A DNA stretch of 64,000 bases from Bifidobacterium choladohabitans (GTDB taxonomy: Bacteria > Actinomycetota > Actinomycetes > Actinomycetales > Bifidobacteriaceae). This document shows positions 27,501 through 36,705 of this stretch, one piece after another. The DNA lies in the NCBI RefSeq assembly GCF_016102005.1, contig NZ_JACFPL010000002.1, forward strand, positions 1 to 64,000, in the 5' to 3' direction. The position numbers and the translations under genes are program-made. Numbering within the stretch: the first letter of the stretch is position 1; every line of letters starts with the position of its first letter. The notes beneath the pieces were generated by a model. The model was not told the origin of the DNA and ran no database searches. It saw only the letters and a list, made by a program, of their open reading frames with translations.

Positions 27501-30049
27501 CCAACAAGGAGAAGATGGTCGAGCGGATCGTCAAGGTCTTCGACTGGGCCAAGGTCAGCGAGGAGGAGGCCCGGACCGCTGTCCAGGAGGCCTACCGTGA
27601 GGATGCCCGGTTCAAGGAGGACGTCCGCCAGGAGGGTCTTCGCGCCCTGGCCTACATGCAGGAGTACGGGGTCAAGGGCGTGGTCCTGTCGGGACGCCCC
27701 TACCATGTGGATCCCGAGGTCAACCACGGCATTCCCGAGACCATCTGCTCCCTGGGCATGGCCGTGCTTTCAGAGGATTCGATCTGCGAGCTGGACGTGC
27801 ATAAACTGCCCAAGCTGAGCGACTATATCATTCCGGCGGCGGGGGAGCGGGCCCTGGCCTCCAACAACCCCACGGCCGCCAAGTTCCGCAAGACCGTGCC
27901 GGGCTTTGGTGACGACCATCAGAAGATGCCTCTGAGGGTGACCGACCAGTGGGCCTACCACTCCAGGCTCTATTCCGCCGCCAGGTTCGTCTCCGAGTAT
28001 CCCGACCTGCAGCTGGTCCAACTGGTCAGCTTCGGATGCGGCGTGGACGCCATCACCACCGACCAGGTCCAGGAGATTCTGGCCGACAAGGGCGATGTCT
28101 ACACACAGCTGAAGATTGACGAGGTCTCCAACCTGGGCGCTGCCAAGATTCGTCTGCGCTCGCTGAAGGCTGCCATGGACGAACGCCATCAGCGGGATCT
28201 GGCCCAGGAGGACAGCGAAGACCGGAAGGAAGCGCCCGTTATGGAACAGGCGCCTGCGAAGGTCGCGGTCAAGGAAGTTGGTTCATCGCCTGACCTGGTT
28301 CGGGTGGAGGATTCGTCTGATTCTCAGAATTCTCAAGACCTTGCAAGCCATATTGAAGCAGTGGAAGCGGATGCGCCTGATCAGCTGAAATCCGATGGGT
28401 TCCGGTCCACCAACGCGCAGAAGATCAACCTCTCCCAGCGCAAGACCGACATCGTGGCTCTGGCCCGGTTCGTGGCCCTGCACGACAAAAGCGATCAGGG
28501 TCTGATAGGTCTTCACCCCATGGGCATCAGGCCCATCCGGGAGACCATGGCATCGCGGCAGAAGGAAGCCGAAAGCAAGTCGGCAGAGCGCCCGGCCGGA
28601 CAGGTCAAGGATGTCCAAGCCAACGGAGCCGCCGCCAAGCCGACCCTGTCCAAGTACGCCACCGAACATCGCTTCACCAAGGAGATGGGACACAAATTCA
28701 CGGTGGTGGCACCGCAGATGTCCCCCGTGCACTTCTCCCTCCTGGAGGCGGTCTTCTCGAGCGCCGACTACCACTTCGAGCTCCTGAAGCATGCCACGCC
28801 CGAAGACATCAACACCGGGGTCAAGTACGTCAACAACGATGCCTGCTTCCCGGCCATCATCGTGGTGGGGCAGCTGGTCAACGCCTTCCTGTCCGGCAGA
28901 TTCGACCCGCATAAGTGCGCGGTCATCGTCACCCAGACCGGCGGCATGTGCAGGGCCACCAACTACTATGGCCTTCTGCGCAAGGCCATGGCTGATGCCG
29001 GCTATGGCTACGTCCCCATCATCACCCTGAGCGTTCAAGGATTCCGGGCCAATCCCGGCCTTCAGGTAACTCCGGCTCTGCTGCACCGCGCCGTCAAGGC
29101 CTTCTATCTGGGCGACGCCATGATCGAGTGCCTGCTCAGGGTCCGCCCCTACGAGCAGGAGCCCGGCTCAGCCAACAAGCTCTACAAGCTCTGGGACACG
29201 ATCTGCAAGGAGACCATCGAGCACCACGGGTACTCCAAGACCGCCAAGAAGGTCTATGGCCATGGCTATCTGCCCTATGGCACGCTGATGAAGCGGATGA
29301 TCCGGGCCTTCGACCAGCTGCCCCTGCGCAATATCCCCCGCAAGCCACGGGTGGGCGTAGTCGGGGAGATCTTGGTCAAGTACCATCCCGATGCCAACAA
29401 CCACGTGGTCGACCTGATTGAGAGTCAGGGATGCGAAGCCGTGCTCCCCGGTGTCTGCGACTTCATGGTCAACGGCATCTCCAACGCTGAATGGAACGAG
29501 GAGATGCTGGGCACCGGCGGCCAGGTGGGTGTCAAGAAGATCGTCCTCAAGGCTGCGGATGTCTACCGTGCCCCTATGATCGCCGGCTTCAAGGCCTCCC
29601 ATGGGAAGTTCGACATTCCCGCCCACATCAGCGATCTGAGGGAGAAGGCCGCATCGGTCACCTCCCTGGGTGTTCAGGCCGGAGAGGGTTGGCTCCTGAC
29701 CGGTGAGATCATCGAACTGATCCAGTCCGGCGCGCCCAACATCGTCTGCGCACAGCCCTTCGCCTGCCTGCCCAACCACGTGACCGGGCGTGGCATGTTC
29801 GGCAAGATCCGCAGGACCTACCCCGAGGCCAACATCGTCTCGATCGACTACGATCCCGGCGCCTCTGAGGCCAACCAGCTCAACAGGATCAAGCTGATGA
29901 TCGCCGCTGCCAAGAAGCCGGGCGACCAGGAAAAGCTCGGCCAGGACCACAAGGCAGCCGTGGAATCCCAGCCGGCGGAATCGACCGGCCTGGATGCGGG
30001 GCAGGCAGCACCCGTCCAGGACGAGGAGAAGGTTCTGGAGAGCCTGTAG
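24584..30049 (+). CDS. Giant 2-hydroxyacyl-CoA dehydratase activator/component fusion protein
   Basis: 1821 residues from ATG 24584 (GAGG seven bases upstream). Two ASKHA ATPase domains of the HgdC/BcrA/BadF type lie at about 22-290 (GLDIGSTTVKAVV, SCAGGTGAF) and 430-690 (GIDAGSTTIKAVL, CSAGCGSFLQTFAQ). A DUF2229-type region starts near 781 with CKLCQNHC and CERGG cysteines that could hold an iron-sulfur cluster and runs to about 1200. A low-complexity acidic linker follows, then an HgdB-like C-terminal part (about 1360-1785). In anaerobes the activator uses ATP to push one electron into the dehydratase. Such fusions recur in bifidobacteria without a proven substrate. An acetyltransferase gene follows 85 bases later. 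Confidence 0.88.
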   Translation: MSDGVDIAGRYKGTGPRDLLRVGLDIGSTTVKAVVLGTGDRLDQALFSDYRRHHANVRQCVAELVTDIRLSLSRVGLAGNPISLVITGSGGLELASQLQAEFAQEVIAETEAINATYPEGDVIIELGGEDAKITYLKPTPEQRMNGSCAGGTGAFIDQMATLLNTDASGLNDMASKYKTIYPIASRCGVFAKSDLQPLINDGAAKEDLAASIFNAVATQTISGLACGRPIRGNVIFLGGPLFFMSELREAFKRILQDRVSRYIIPENAHLYVAYGAAIMAGRHDQDDQDKAAKVKTDYSPETDVNDPFGPAWGLDQAEVDRARSEKASNLDKMALQDAMQDGRTTTLVDGGNKVPAAEAATDASRNQDMNFDLTSLDGVLSALKGLENMPSTARTIRPLFLDEDERKEFNDRHGAQVIPTGDLSGAEGPHFLGIDAGSTTIKAVLINDDKTIVWSTYGVHKDSPLIAAANIVKEVRKSLPEGAYIARACATGYGEGLVKAGLHVDEGVVETMAHYRAAEEISPGVTSVIDIGGQDMKYIAVNDGVIDSICVNEACSAGCGSFLQTFAQSMGISIQDFTKQALASEAPTDLGSRCTVFMNSSVKQAQKEGASPEDIAAGLCYSVVRNALYKVIKLRDANALGPVVVVQGGTFLNDAVLRAFELLTGRKVTRPNIAGLMGAYGAALTARMHCPQNEEVEDIVAASSHVVDGAKSVGSTPTTPNRAPTSTQSKVSPVAVNKIASKNDQGFKTTLPDLKVRDGHVVSSILAGDDLDNLSMTTTHDVCKLCQNHCKLTITEFEDGGRYVTGNRCERGGDKNRKRSDRPNLYDFKYKRAFAYRRLTPDKATRGDIGIPRVLNMYEDYPFWFTLLTSLGFRVMISGRSNHELFESGMESIASENICYPAKLVHGHIHSLVDKGIKTIFYPCVTYEQELVPDTDNHYNCPIVANYPVVIEANMAELKENGVRFMRPYFNLSNKEKMVERIVKVFDWAKVSEEEARTAVQEAYREDARFKEDVRQEGLRALAYMQEYGVKGVVLSGRPYHVDPEVNHGIPETICSLGMAVLSEDSICELDVHKLPKLSDYIIPAAGERALASNNPTAAKFRKTVPGFGDDHQKMPLRVTDQWAYHSRLYSAARFVSEYPDLQLVQLVSFGCGVDAITTDQVQEILADKGDVYTQLKIDEVSNLGAAKIRLRSLKAAMDERHQRDLAQEDSEDRKEAPVMEQAPAKVAVKEVGSSPDLVRVEDSSDSQNSQDLASHIEAVEADAPDQLKSDGFRSTNAQKINLSQRKTDIVALARFVALHDKSDQGLIGLHPMGIRPIRETMASRQKEAESKSAERPAGQVKDVQANGAAAKPTLSKYATEHRFTKEMGHKFTVVAPQMSPVHFSLLEAVFSSADYHFELLKHATPEDINTGVKYVNNDACFPAIIVVGQLVNAFLSGRFDPHKCAVIVTQTGGMCRATNYYGLLRKAMADAGYGYVPIITLSVQGFRANPGLQVTPALLHRAVKAFYLGDAMIECLLRVRPYEQEPGSANKLYKLWDTICKETIEHHGYSKTAKKVYGHGYLPYGTLMKRMIRAFDQLPLRNIPRKPRVGVVGEILVKYHPDANNHVVDLIESQGCEAVLPGVCDFMVNGISNAEWNEEMLGTGGQVGVKKIVLKAADVYRAPMIAGFKASHGKFDIPAHISDLREKAASVTSLGVQAGEGWLLTGEIIELIQSGAPNIVCAQPFACLPNHVTGRGMFGKIRRTYPEANIVSIDYDPGASEANQLNRIKLMIAAAKKPGDQEKLGQDHKAAVESQPAESTGLDAGQAAPVQDEEKVLESL

Positions 30050-30134
30050 CCGCCAGGCCGAGGCCGGTGTTCGGAGCCAACGCGCCGGCCTCGGAATTGC
30101 TGAACCACGAGGATCAAGGAAAGAGGGGGTTCCC

Positions 30135-30779
30135 ATGACCAGCCGTGAGGAGATCAAGGCTCTGCTGGACACCGACCAGATCTACATTGCCGATACACCC
30201 GAAATGAAGCAGGTCCAGGACGCCCAGCAGGATCTGGTCTTCGAGCTCAACGCCTGCCGTCCCAGCCAGGTGGAGAAGAAGCAGGACCTCTGCAAGAAGA
30301 TGTTCGGCTCATTCGGCCAAGGCAGCTGGATTGAGGGGCCGATACGGGCCAACTGGGCCTGCAACACCTACTGGGGGAGCAAATGCTACGCCAACTTCAA
30401 CCTGGTTCTGGTTGACGACGGACGCGTTGACATAGGCGGCCACACCATGTTCGGTCCCAATGTCACCATCGTCACCACCGGGCACACCATTCGCCCCGAT
30501 ATACGAGCCTATGGAACACCCCAGTTCACGGTTCCGGTCAGCATCGGCAGGAATGTGTGGATTGGAGCAGGCGCCATCGTCATGCCGGGAGTGACCATCG
30601 GAGACAACACGGTCATCGGGGCGGGGTCCCTGGTCACCAAGGACATCCCCTCCGACGTGGTCGCCTACGGCCACCCCTGCAAGGTCGTCCGTTCAATCAA
30701 TGACCACGATTATGAATACTTCTGGAGGGATCGCCGGTATCAGGCGCCTTATGATGCCAGGCCCTTCAGGATGGACTAG
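30135..30779 (+). CDS. Maltose/galactoside O-acetyltransferase (LacA/Maa type)
   Basis: 214 residues from ATG 30135; the start is preceded by AAGAGGGG, and the upstream part of the frame overlaps the end of the previous gene. The N-terminal helical cap is followed by a left-handed beta-helix of hexapeptide repeats (about 75-185), with the catalytic-type TTGHTIRPD and the CoA-binding run VWIGAGAIVMPGVTIGDN. It moves an acetyl group from acetyl-CoA to a sugar hydroxyl in the cytoplasm. It could work with the adjacent sugar-hydrolase cluster or simply detoxify non-metabolised sugars. Confidence 0.92.
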   Translation: MTSREEIKALLDTDQIYIADTPEMKQVQDAQQDLVFELNACRPSQVEKKQDLCKKMFGSFGQGSWIEGPIRANWACNTYWGSKCYANFNLVLVDDGRVDIGGHTMFGPNVTIVTTGHTIRPDIRAYGTPQFTVPVSIGRNVWIGAGAIVMPGVTIGDNTVIGAGSLVTKDIPSDVVAYGHPCKVVRSINDHDYEYFWRDRRYQAPYDARPFRMD

Positions 30780-30839
30780 TCGGGCTGGCCGGTGCCCGGT
30801 ATCACTTTGTCGGGTTGACTCCTGCGGTCGTGGGTTTGA

Positions 30840-31457
30840 TCAGCAGTACCCATCCCAGAGCGGGGAGGGGAAGATCAGCGCCTTGAACCGGCTCCATTCC
30901 CGGATGTAGTCGATTTTCGGCTCACGCAGCAGCCGTATCTGTATGCCGTCCATGACTTCCAGACTCATTCTCACCTTGCCTGGCATGTCTGCCGCCCACT
31001 CTATGCCATCAGGAAGCAGCCAGGGGAATTTGGAATAGTGCGCCCAGACCTCTGTCGGCCTGCGGATGAAGTAATCGTGCAAGGGATGGTTGGTGGAGAT
31101 GGCCTCGGTTTCCAGGACCGTATATAGCTGGGTGAGTTCGGGCCGCCCCGCGTTGTGGGCGACCAGATAGTCGAAATAGGCCGGAAGATGCGGATGATCG
31201 GGGTCGGACCCGGGCAGGCCTGTCTGCATGAATTCCTCCGGGGTGCCATTGACGTCATAAATGTCCGTGACCAGGAGGGATAGCAACCCTTCCTTGCTGC
31301 CCACATAATGGAGGACGCCCGGCTGTGACATCCCCACCATGTCAGCGACATCTTTGAGGGATATGCCGTTGTATCCATGCTGGCTGATGAGATGGGCGGC
31401 GGCTTGTGTGATTTCCGCCCGTCTCACCTCTGGTGATTTTCTGGTTCGGCTCGCCAT
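30840..31457 (-). CDS. TetR-family transcriptional repressor
   Basis: 205 residues from ATG 31457, the first start that puts the DNA-binding domain near the N-terminus; AAAGGAG lies about 15 bases upstream, a long spacing. A TTG at 31601 would add 48 residues of unlikely composition. The helix-turn-helix is ISLKDVADMVGMSQPGVLHYV (shown to 20: SLKDVADMVGMSQPGVLHYV), followed by GSKEGLLSLL. The C-terminal ligand domain is all-helical. Divergent from the MFS gene, it probably represses the transporter and glycosidases until a sugar or glycoside ligand binds. Confidence 0.9.
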   Translation of the reverse strand: MASRTRKSPEVRRAEITQAAAHLISQHGYNGISLKDVADMVGMSQPGVLHYVGSKEGLLSLLVTDIYDVNGTPEEFMQTGLPGSDPDHPHLPAYFDYLVAHNAGRPELTQLYTVLETEAISTNHPLHDYFIRRPTEVWAHYSKFPWLLPDGIEWAADMPGKVRMSLEVMDGIQIRLLREPKIDYIREWSRFKALIFPSPLWDGYC

Positions 31458-31642
31458 TGTCTGGTCTTGCGGCTCCTTTTCGTTGTCCTTGAAGGTCTGG
31501 GTGCTGCCGGTCGTTTGATACTCATGGTACATGGTGGCCGGATTCATAACGGTGACGCCCGTAGGCTCGACAGGGTCTCGACTCGGTAGGGTATCGGACA
31601 AGTAAGTCCTTGTCGTTCGCGAATCCGTACTGGGTCATTGAT

Positions 31643-31698
31643 TTGACAAATATATCGAATGCCTGTTGAATATGTGATTATCTAATGGTTGGTAGATA
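31643..31698 (+). promoter_or_regulatory. Promoter and candidate TetR operator of the MFS-glycosidase operon
   Basis: TTGACA (31643-31648), a 17-base spacer and TTGAAT (31666-31671) predict a start near 31678. Directly there begins TATCTA-N8-TAGATA (31679-31698), a symmetric site of a length typical for TetR repressors. The divergent TetR gene is next to it. The layout predicts blocking of the polymerase at its start. Confidence 0.55.
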
Positions 31699-31756
31699 TG
31701 GTTGTCTGCCACACATTGGACGTGTCAGAGAAGACTAGTTGAAAGAGGTCGACACC

Positions 31757-33091
31757 ATGAGCGACTCAACAACCCCTGCATCGGACGATTCTGAACTTCT
31801 GCAGGCGCATAAGGCTGCCCTTGCTGCAGCACAGAGTGATCCACTATTATCGCCTGAGACTGGTAGACCGGTTCCCAAGAAGACCCTGTTTCGGTTTGGT
31901 GCGAGCTTCCTGGCTTTCGGTATTCTGTGGATGTCGGGCTTGGGAATTGTCAGCGTCGTATTGCTTCCCGAACATCTCAAGCTGGTCCCCGGCATCGCTC
32001 CCGAGGCGTTGATGGGCATAGTCAATGCTTGCACGGCCGTGGCTTCACTGGTCTCCAATCTGCTCTTCGGCAACTTCTCAGATCGCAGCCGCTCCCGGTA
32101 CGGGCGTCGAACTCCATGGATTCTAGGTGGTGCAGTCCTTGGTGGTGTAACCCTGTTCCTGACGGGCATGACCACCAACCCCGTTCTGCTGACTATTGTG
32201 TATTGCCTCTGCATGTTCGGACTGAACTGCATGATCGCCCCTATGGTGGCCATCCTGTCCGACCGCGTGCCATCCGGTGTACGCGGGACCCTGTCCGCCT
32301 TCTACGGGGCAGGCTCCACCATCGGTTCACCCATCGGTTCTCTGATCGGTGCTGCCCTGGTGACCCATATGTTCACTGGCTTCGTTCTCGCCGGCGTACT
32401 CATGTTCCTGGGTGGTGTTGTGGCCGTTCTGATCATGCCCAGGGAAGGCTCGGCTGCTTACCTGCCCAAGGATGAGGGCACCCTCATGGACGTGCTCAAG
32501 TCTTTCCGGCCTCCGCGCTTCCATGGAGCCCACGACTTCTATAGGGCCTTCGTCGGAAGACTCTGCATGCTGCTGAGCTATCAGATGATCTCCGCCTATC
32601 AGCTCTACATCATCGAAAAGTATGTGGGCCAAACCGTAACACAGGCAGCTGCAACCATTTCGGTCATGTCCGTCATCACCATGGTCGTTTCCCTGCTGGG
32701 CTCGTTGGTCTCGGGGCCCGTTTCCGACCTGATCGGGCGGCGCAAGGTGCCGGTGGTCATCGCCTCCGTCCTCTTTGCCATCGGCATCGCCATGCCCTGG
32801 ATCAGCCCCACGGTCATGGGCATGTACCTGTACGCCGGCATCGCCGGGTTCGGTTACGGGGTCTATTCGTCCGTCGACCAGGCGCTCAACGTCGATGTCC
32901 TGCCCAGCAAGGAGGAGGCCGGCAAGGATCTTGGCATCCTGAACCTGGCCACCACACTGGGGCAAATGGCCGGTCCTCTGGTCATGTCTTTCATCACCCT
33001 GAACTGGGGTTATGCGGCGGCTTTCCCCACGGCCATCGTTTTTGCCCTGTTGGGATGCGTCTTTATCCTGATGATCAGAAACGTCAAGTGA
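31757..33091 (+). CDS. MFS transporter, probable glycoside/sugar importer
   Basis: 444 residues from ATG 31757 with AGAGG upstream. A 44-residue cytoplasmic head precedes about twelve membrane helices. The loop NFSDRSRSRYGRRTPWILGG matches the GPH/SLC45-like sugar-symporter form of the MFS motif, and GPVSDLIGRRKVPVV is the second-half copy. It probably brings a disaccharide or beta-glycoside in with protons or sodium. The three following hydrolases lack signal peptides, so the substrate is cut after import. Confidence 0.9.
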   Translation: MSDSTTPASDDSELLQAHKAALAAAQSDPLLSPETGRPVPKKTLFRFGASFLAFGILWMSGLGIVSVVLLPEHLKLVPGIAPEALMGIVNACTAVASLVSNLLFGNFSDRSRSRYGRRTPWILGGAVLGGVTLFLTGMTTNPVLLTIVYCLCMFGLNCMIAPMVAILSDRVPSGVRGTLSAFYGAGSTIGSPIGSLIGAALVTHMFTGFVLAGVLMFLGGVVAVLIMPREGSAAYLPKDEGTLMDVLKSFRPPRFHGAHDFYRAFVGRLCMLLSYQMISAYQLYIIEKYVGQTVTQAAATISVMSVITMVVSLLGSLVSGPVSDLIGRRKVPVVIASVLFAIGIAMPWISPTVMGMYLYAGIAGFGYGVYSSVDQALNVDVLPSKEEAGKDLGILNLATTLGQMAGPLVMSFITLNWGYAAAFPTAIVFALLGCVFILMIRNVK

Positions 33092-33142
33092 TCCTGGCCT
33101 CTACGGTCATACAGGGAAAATATGCAAAGGAGCAGAAGATCC

Positions 33143-34498
33143 ATGAATAGGAATGCAGAACCAATCTGGGTTGCAACCACTCGGCAGCAGGCCATGCAGG
33201 AGCAGCACTTGGCTGCCTCCGCCATGGAGACGTCAGCTGATCTGGAATGTACCGGTGCCAAAAAGCAGACTCTGCGAGGGTTTGGCGGCTGCTTCAATGA
33301 GTTGGGGTGGCTGCCCTTGCAAGAGCTGGGGGAGGAGAAACGTGAGGGGATCATCCGTGAGCTCTTCAGCCCGGATGAGCTGAATCTGACCTTCAACAGG
33401 ACTCCGGTGGGCGCCAATGACTTCGCTGCAAGTTGGTACAGCTACGACGAAACCGACGGTGACTATGATCTGAAGCATTTCAGCGTCGACCACGACGAGC
33501 AGACCCTGATTCCGTATATCCGCCAGGCCCAGAAGTATCAACCGGACATGGGACTGTTCGCCAGCCCATGGAGTCCGCCAACCTGGATGAAACGACCCAA
33601 AGTCTACAATTTCGGGCGAATCGACATGAGCGAGCGCAACCTATCTGCTTATGCCCGTTATCTTCTGCGGTATGTGCGCGAATATGACCGCCGCGGCATC
33701 CACATCGACCAGCTGCATGTGCAGAACGAGGTCTTTGCGGATCAGAAGTTCCCCTCCTGCCTCTGGTCCAGCGAGGACATGCGCATCTTCATCCGCGACT
33801 ATCTGGGTCCCCTCTTCGCCAAGGAGGCGCCGGACACGGCCATCTTCTTAGGAACCCTGAACGGTCCCGAGGATATGAAATTCGGTCCTGAAGGCATGAT
33901 CCTGGAGAACTACAACCGCTATGTGGACAACATCCTCTTCGACGAGGACTGCCGCAGGTACATCGCCGGCATCGGCTACCAGTGGGCCGGCCAGCATGTC
34001 ATCGAGCGCACTCACCAGTCCTGGCCTGAGATTGAGTTGGAGCAGACCGAGTCCGAATGCGGCATGGGCGGCAACACCTGGGAATACGCCGAATACGTTT
34101 TCTCGCTGGTGAACCGGTATCTGCGGGCTGGAGCCACTTGCTACACATATTGGAACATGGTCCTGGGCCAGGGCATATCCACCTGGGGCTGGCGGCAGAA
34201 CTCCCTCTTCACCGTCGACACCACCACTGGCCAGGTCAGGCGGAACCCCGAGTACTACGTCATGCGCCACTACTCGCACTATGTGCGCCCGGGCGCTCGC
34301 CTGCTGGATACCCGCGGCCATTTCAGCTCCATGGCCACAGCCTTCGAAAACCCGGATGGGTCGATTGTTGTGGTGGTCCAGAACGCCCTGGATCGTGCCA
34401 TGCCCTTCTCCTTCTCCGGGCCGGGAGAAGATAACGAAGGGAGCCAAGGCTTCAAGGCGACTCTGGAGCCGCGATCCTTCAACACCTTCGTCCTATGA
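33143..34498 (+). CDS. Cytoplasmic GH30 glycoside hydrolase
   Basis: 451 residues from ATG 33143, with AAAGGAG about eleven bases upstream; ATG 33122 is an alternative. No signal peptide. The (beta/alpha)8 barrel carries the likely acid/base Glu196 in HVQNEVFADQ and the nucleophile in EQTESECGMG (Glu303 or Glu305); the GFGGCFNELG near residue 47 and SPWSPPTWMK are typical of the family. A small beta-sandwich closes the C-terminus (LEPRSFNTFVL). Related enzymes are beta-glucosidases, beta-xylosidases or beta-1,6-glucanases; I cannot choose among them. Confidence 0.9.
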   Translation: MNRNAEPIWVATTRQQAMQEQHLAASAMETSADLECTGAKKQTLRGFGGCFNELGWLPLQELGEEKREGIIRELFSPDELNLTFNRTPVGANDFAASWYSYDETDGDYDLKHFSVDHDEQTLIPYIRQAQKYQPDMGLFASPWSPPTWMKRPKVYNFGRIDMSERNLSAYARYLLRYVREYDRRGIHIDQLHVQNEVFADQKFPSCLWSSEDMRIFIRDYLGPLFAKEAPDTAIFLGTLNGPEDMKFGPEGMILENYNRYVDNILFDEDCRRYIAGIGYQWAGQHVIERTHQSWPEIELEQTESECGMGGNTWEYAEYVFSLVNRYLRAGATCYTYWNMVLGQGISTWGWRQNSLFTVDTTTGQVRRNPEYYVMRHYSHYVRPGARLLDTRGHFSSMATAFENPDGSIVVVVQNALDRAMPFSFSGPGEDNEGSQGFKATLEPRSFNTFVL

Positions 34499-34531
34499 AA
34501 TGAGTCTTGTAGATTAAGATTGGAGTTCATC

Positions 34532-36646
34532 ATGTCAGACAAGGCAGTCCGAACCAAGGACCACTCAGCTTCGTCAGGCAGCACGCGTCTGCCGGACAGG
34601 CTCATCTTCGGATGCGCCTACTACGACGAATATATGCCCTATGAGCGGGTGGACAAGGACATGTCCATGATGAAGTCCGCCGGCATCACCACCATTCGTA
34701 TCGCCGAATCCACCTGGAGCACCCTGGAGCCCCAGCCTGGCGTATTCGACTTCAGCCATGTGGATCGGGTGCTGGAAGCGGCTGGACGCTTCGACATCCA
34801 GGTCATCGTGGGCACGCCCACCTATGCGGTCCCCTCCTGGCTGGTCGCCATGCATCCGGATGTTCTGGCGGACACCCCCAAGGGCCACAACCGGTATGGC
34901 GCCCGCCAGATCATGGACATTGTCAACCCCTCCTACCGGTACTATGGCGAGCGCGTCATCCGCAGGCTGATAAGCCATGTCGCCGACAACCCCCAGGTGA
35001 TCGGCTACCAGGTCGACAACGAGACCAAGTACTACGACTGTGTGTCGCCCGACATGCAGCGGCTCTTCGTCAAGGATCTCCGACGGCGTTTCGACGATGA
35101 TCTGGACCGTCTCAATGCGGCCTTCGGCCTGGACTACTGGTCCAACAGGATCGACTCCTGGGAGGACTTTCCCGATCTGACCGGGACCATCAATGCATCC
35201 CTGGGGTCGGCCTTCGACCGCTTCCGCCGAAGCCAGGTCAGCCGCTACCTGGCCTGGCAGGCTGGCATCGTGCGCGAATATGCCCGCGAGGACCAGTTCG
35301 TCACCCACAACTTCGATTTTGACTGGGGCCCGGGCTGGTCATACGGCGTCCAGCCGGCTGTCGATCACTTCGAGGCGGCCGAGTGCCTGGATGTGGCCGG
35401 TGTGGACATCTACCATCCCACCGAGGATGACCTGACCGGCAAGGAGATCGCCTTCGGCGGGGACATGACCCGCAGCCTGAAGGGTGGGGCCAACTACCTG
35501 GTCCTGGAAACCGAGGCCCAGGGGCAGAACGGATGGCTGCCCTACCCGGGCCAGCTGCGGCTGCAGGCATACAGCCATCTGGCCTCGGGGGCTGACGGGG
35601 TCATGTACTGGCATTGGCATTCCATCCATAACTCCTTCGAGACCTACTGGAAGGGTCTGCTTTCGCAGGACATGGAGCCCAACCCTACCTATGAGGAGGC
35701 CGGCCAGTTCGGCAGGCAGGTAGCGCAGAAGGGTATGGGGGAGCGCCTGATCAACCTCCGAAAGTGCAACAGGGTCGCCATCATGGTGGGCAACGACTCC
35801 CTGACCGCCCTGGACTGGTTCTCCCTGGAGACCGGCTTCCCCCGTGAGCAGGGGCAGATCTCCTACAACGATGTGGTCAGACGGGTCTACGATGCCCTCT
35901 TCGAGCTCAACATCGAGTGCGATTTCCTCAGCGACAAGGCTGACCGGTCCCATCTGGGCCGATATGCCATGGTCGTGGTCCCTGCCCTCTACAGCACCGA
36001 TGAGGATACGTTGACGGCCCTGGCCGACTACGTCCATCAGGGAGGTCACCTGGTGGCCACGCTGCGCTCCTTTGTGGCGGACGAGAACCTCAAGGTCTGG
36101 CATGACAAGGCTCCGCACCTGTTGACCGACGTGTTCGGCATCGACTACAACCAGTTCACCCGTCCCGGCAAGGGGCTCACCCTGGATCTACATGGGTCCG
36201 ACCAGGCCGGACCGACCTGCCAGGGGCTGATTGAGTTGCTGAATCCGCGAACCGGAACCCAGGTCCTAGCCTCCTATGACCATCCGGTCTGGGGGCGGTA
36301 TGCAGCTGTGACCCGTCATGATTACGGCCACGGAAGTGCGGAGTGGATCGGCACCCTGCCCTCGGCCCAGGGCATGCGGATGCTGCTTTCGGATGCGGCG
36401 GATGCGGCTGGCCTGGGCGGCCCCGCCCGGGACCTGGCTGGCCTGGTCACCGTGCGGGAGGGCATCAATTCCCTGGGGGAGCAGGTTGCCTACCTGCTCA
36501 ATTATTCATCCAAGGAGGTCAGGCTGGCCGCGCCCTATGGGGGGCATCTGCTGGTGGCCGACGGGCAGGCTGATCCTCAGGCTCATGTCGACCAGGGCCA
36601 GCCCATGACAATCGGACCCTGGGATCTGGCGATCATCGTTCGATAG
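34532..36646 (+). CDS. GH42 beta-galactosidase (or alpha-L-arabinopyranosidase)
   Basis: 704 residues from ATG 34532, with GGAG seven bases upstream. Three-domain GH42 layout: barrel (about 20-395) with acid/base Glu164 in QVDNETKYYD and nucleophile Glu326 in VLETEAQG, the trimerisation domain (about 405-625) and a C-terminal beta domain. No signal peptide. GH42 enzymes remove terminal beta-galactose, and some bifidobacterial ones act on alpha-L-arabinopyranosides. In this cluster it would trim a heteroglycoside imported by the MFS protein. Confidence 0.95.
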   Translation: MSDKAVRTKDHSASSGSTRLPDRLIFGCAYYDEYMPYERVDKDMSMMKSAGITTIRIAESTWSTLEPQPGVFDFSHVDRVLEAAGRFDIQVIVGTPTYAVPSWLVAMHPDVLADTPKGHNRYGARQIMDIVNPSYRYYGERVIRRLISHVADNPQVIGYQVDNETKYYDCVSPDMQRLFVKDLRRRFDDDLDRLNAAFGLDYWSNRIDSWEDFPDLTGTINASLGSAFDRFRRSQVSRYLAWQAGIVREYAREDQFVTHNFDFDWGPGWSYGVQPAVDHFEAAECLDVAGVDIYHPTEDDLTGKEIAFGGDMTRSLKGGANYLVLETEAQGQNGWLPYPGQLRLQAYSHLASGADGVMYWHWHSIHNSFETYWKGLLSQDMEPNPTYEEAGQFGRQVAQKGMGERLINLRKCNRVAIMVGNDSLTALDWFSLETGFPREQGQISYNDVVRRVYDALFELNIECDFLSDKADRSHLGRYAMVVVPALYSTDEDTLTALADYVHQGGHLVATLRSFVADENLKVWHDKAPHLLTDVFGIDYNQFTRPGKGLTLDLHGSDQAGPTCQGLIELLNPRTGTQVLASYDHPVWGRYAAVTRHDYGHGSAEWIGTLPSAQGMRMLLSDAADAAGLGGPARDLAGLVTVREGINSLGEQVAYLLNYSSKEVRLAAPYGGHLLVADGQADPQAHVDQGQPMTIGPWDLAIIVR

Positions 36647-36705
36647 ACCGGTCCCGGTCTGATTGGCTTCGGACTGACCGGATATGAAGAAAGGAAGGTG
36701 CCCAG

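Noticed and set aside
24584-30049. Reading the giant protein as two or more merged genes
   Set aside because: The frame is open without stops and domains are joined by plausible linkers; similar long proteins are known in the genus.
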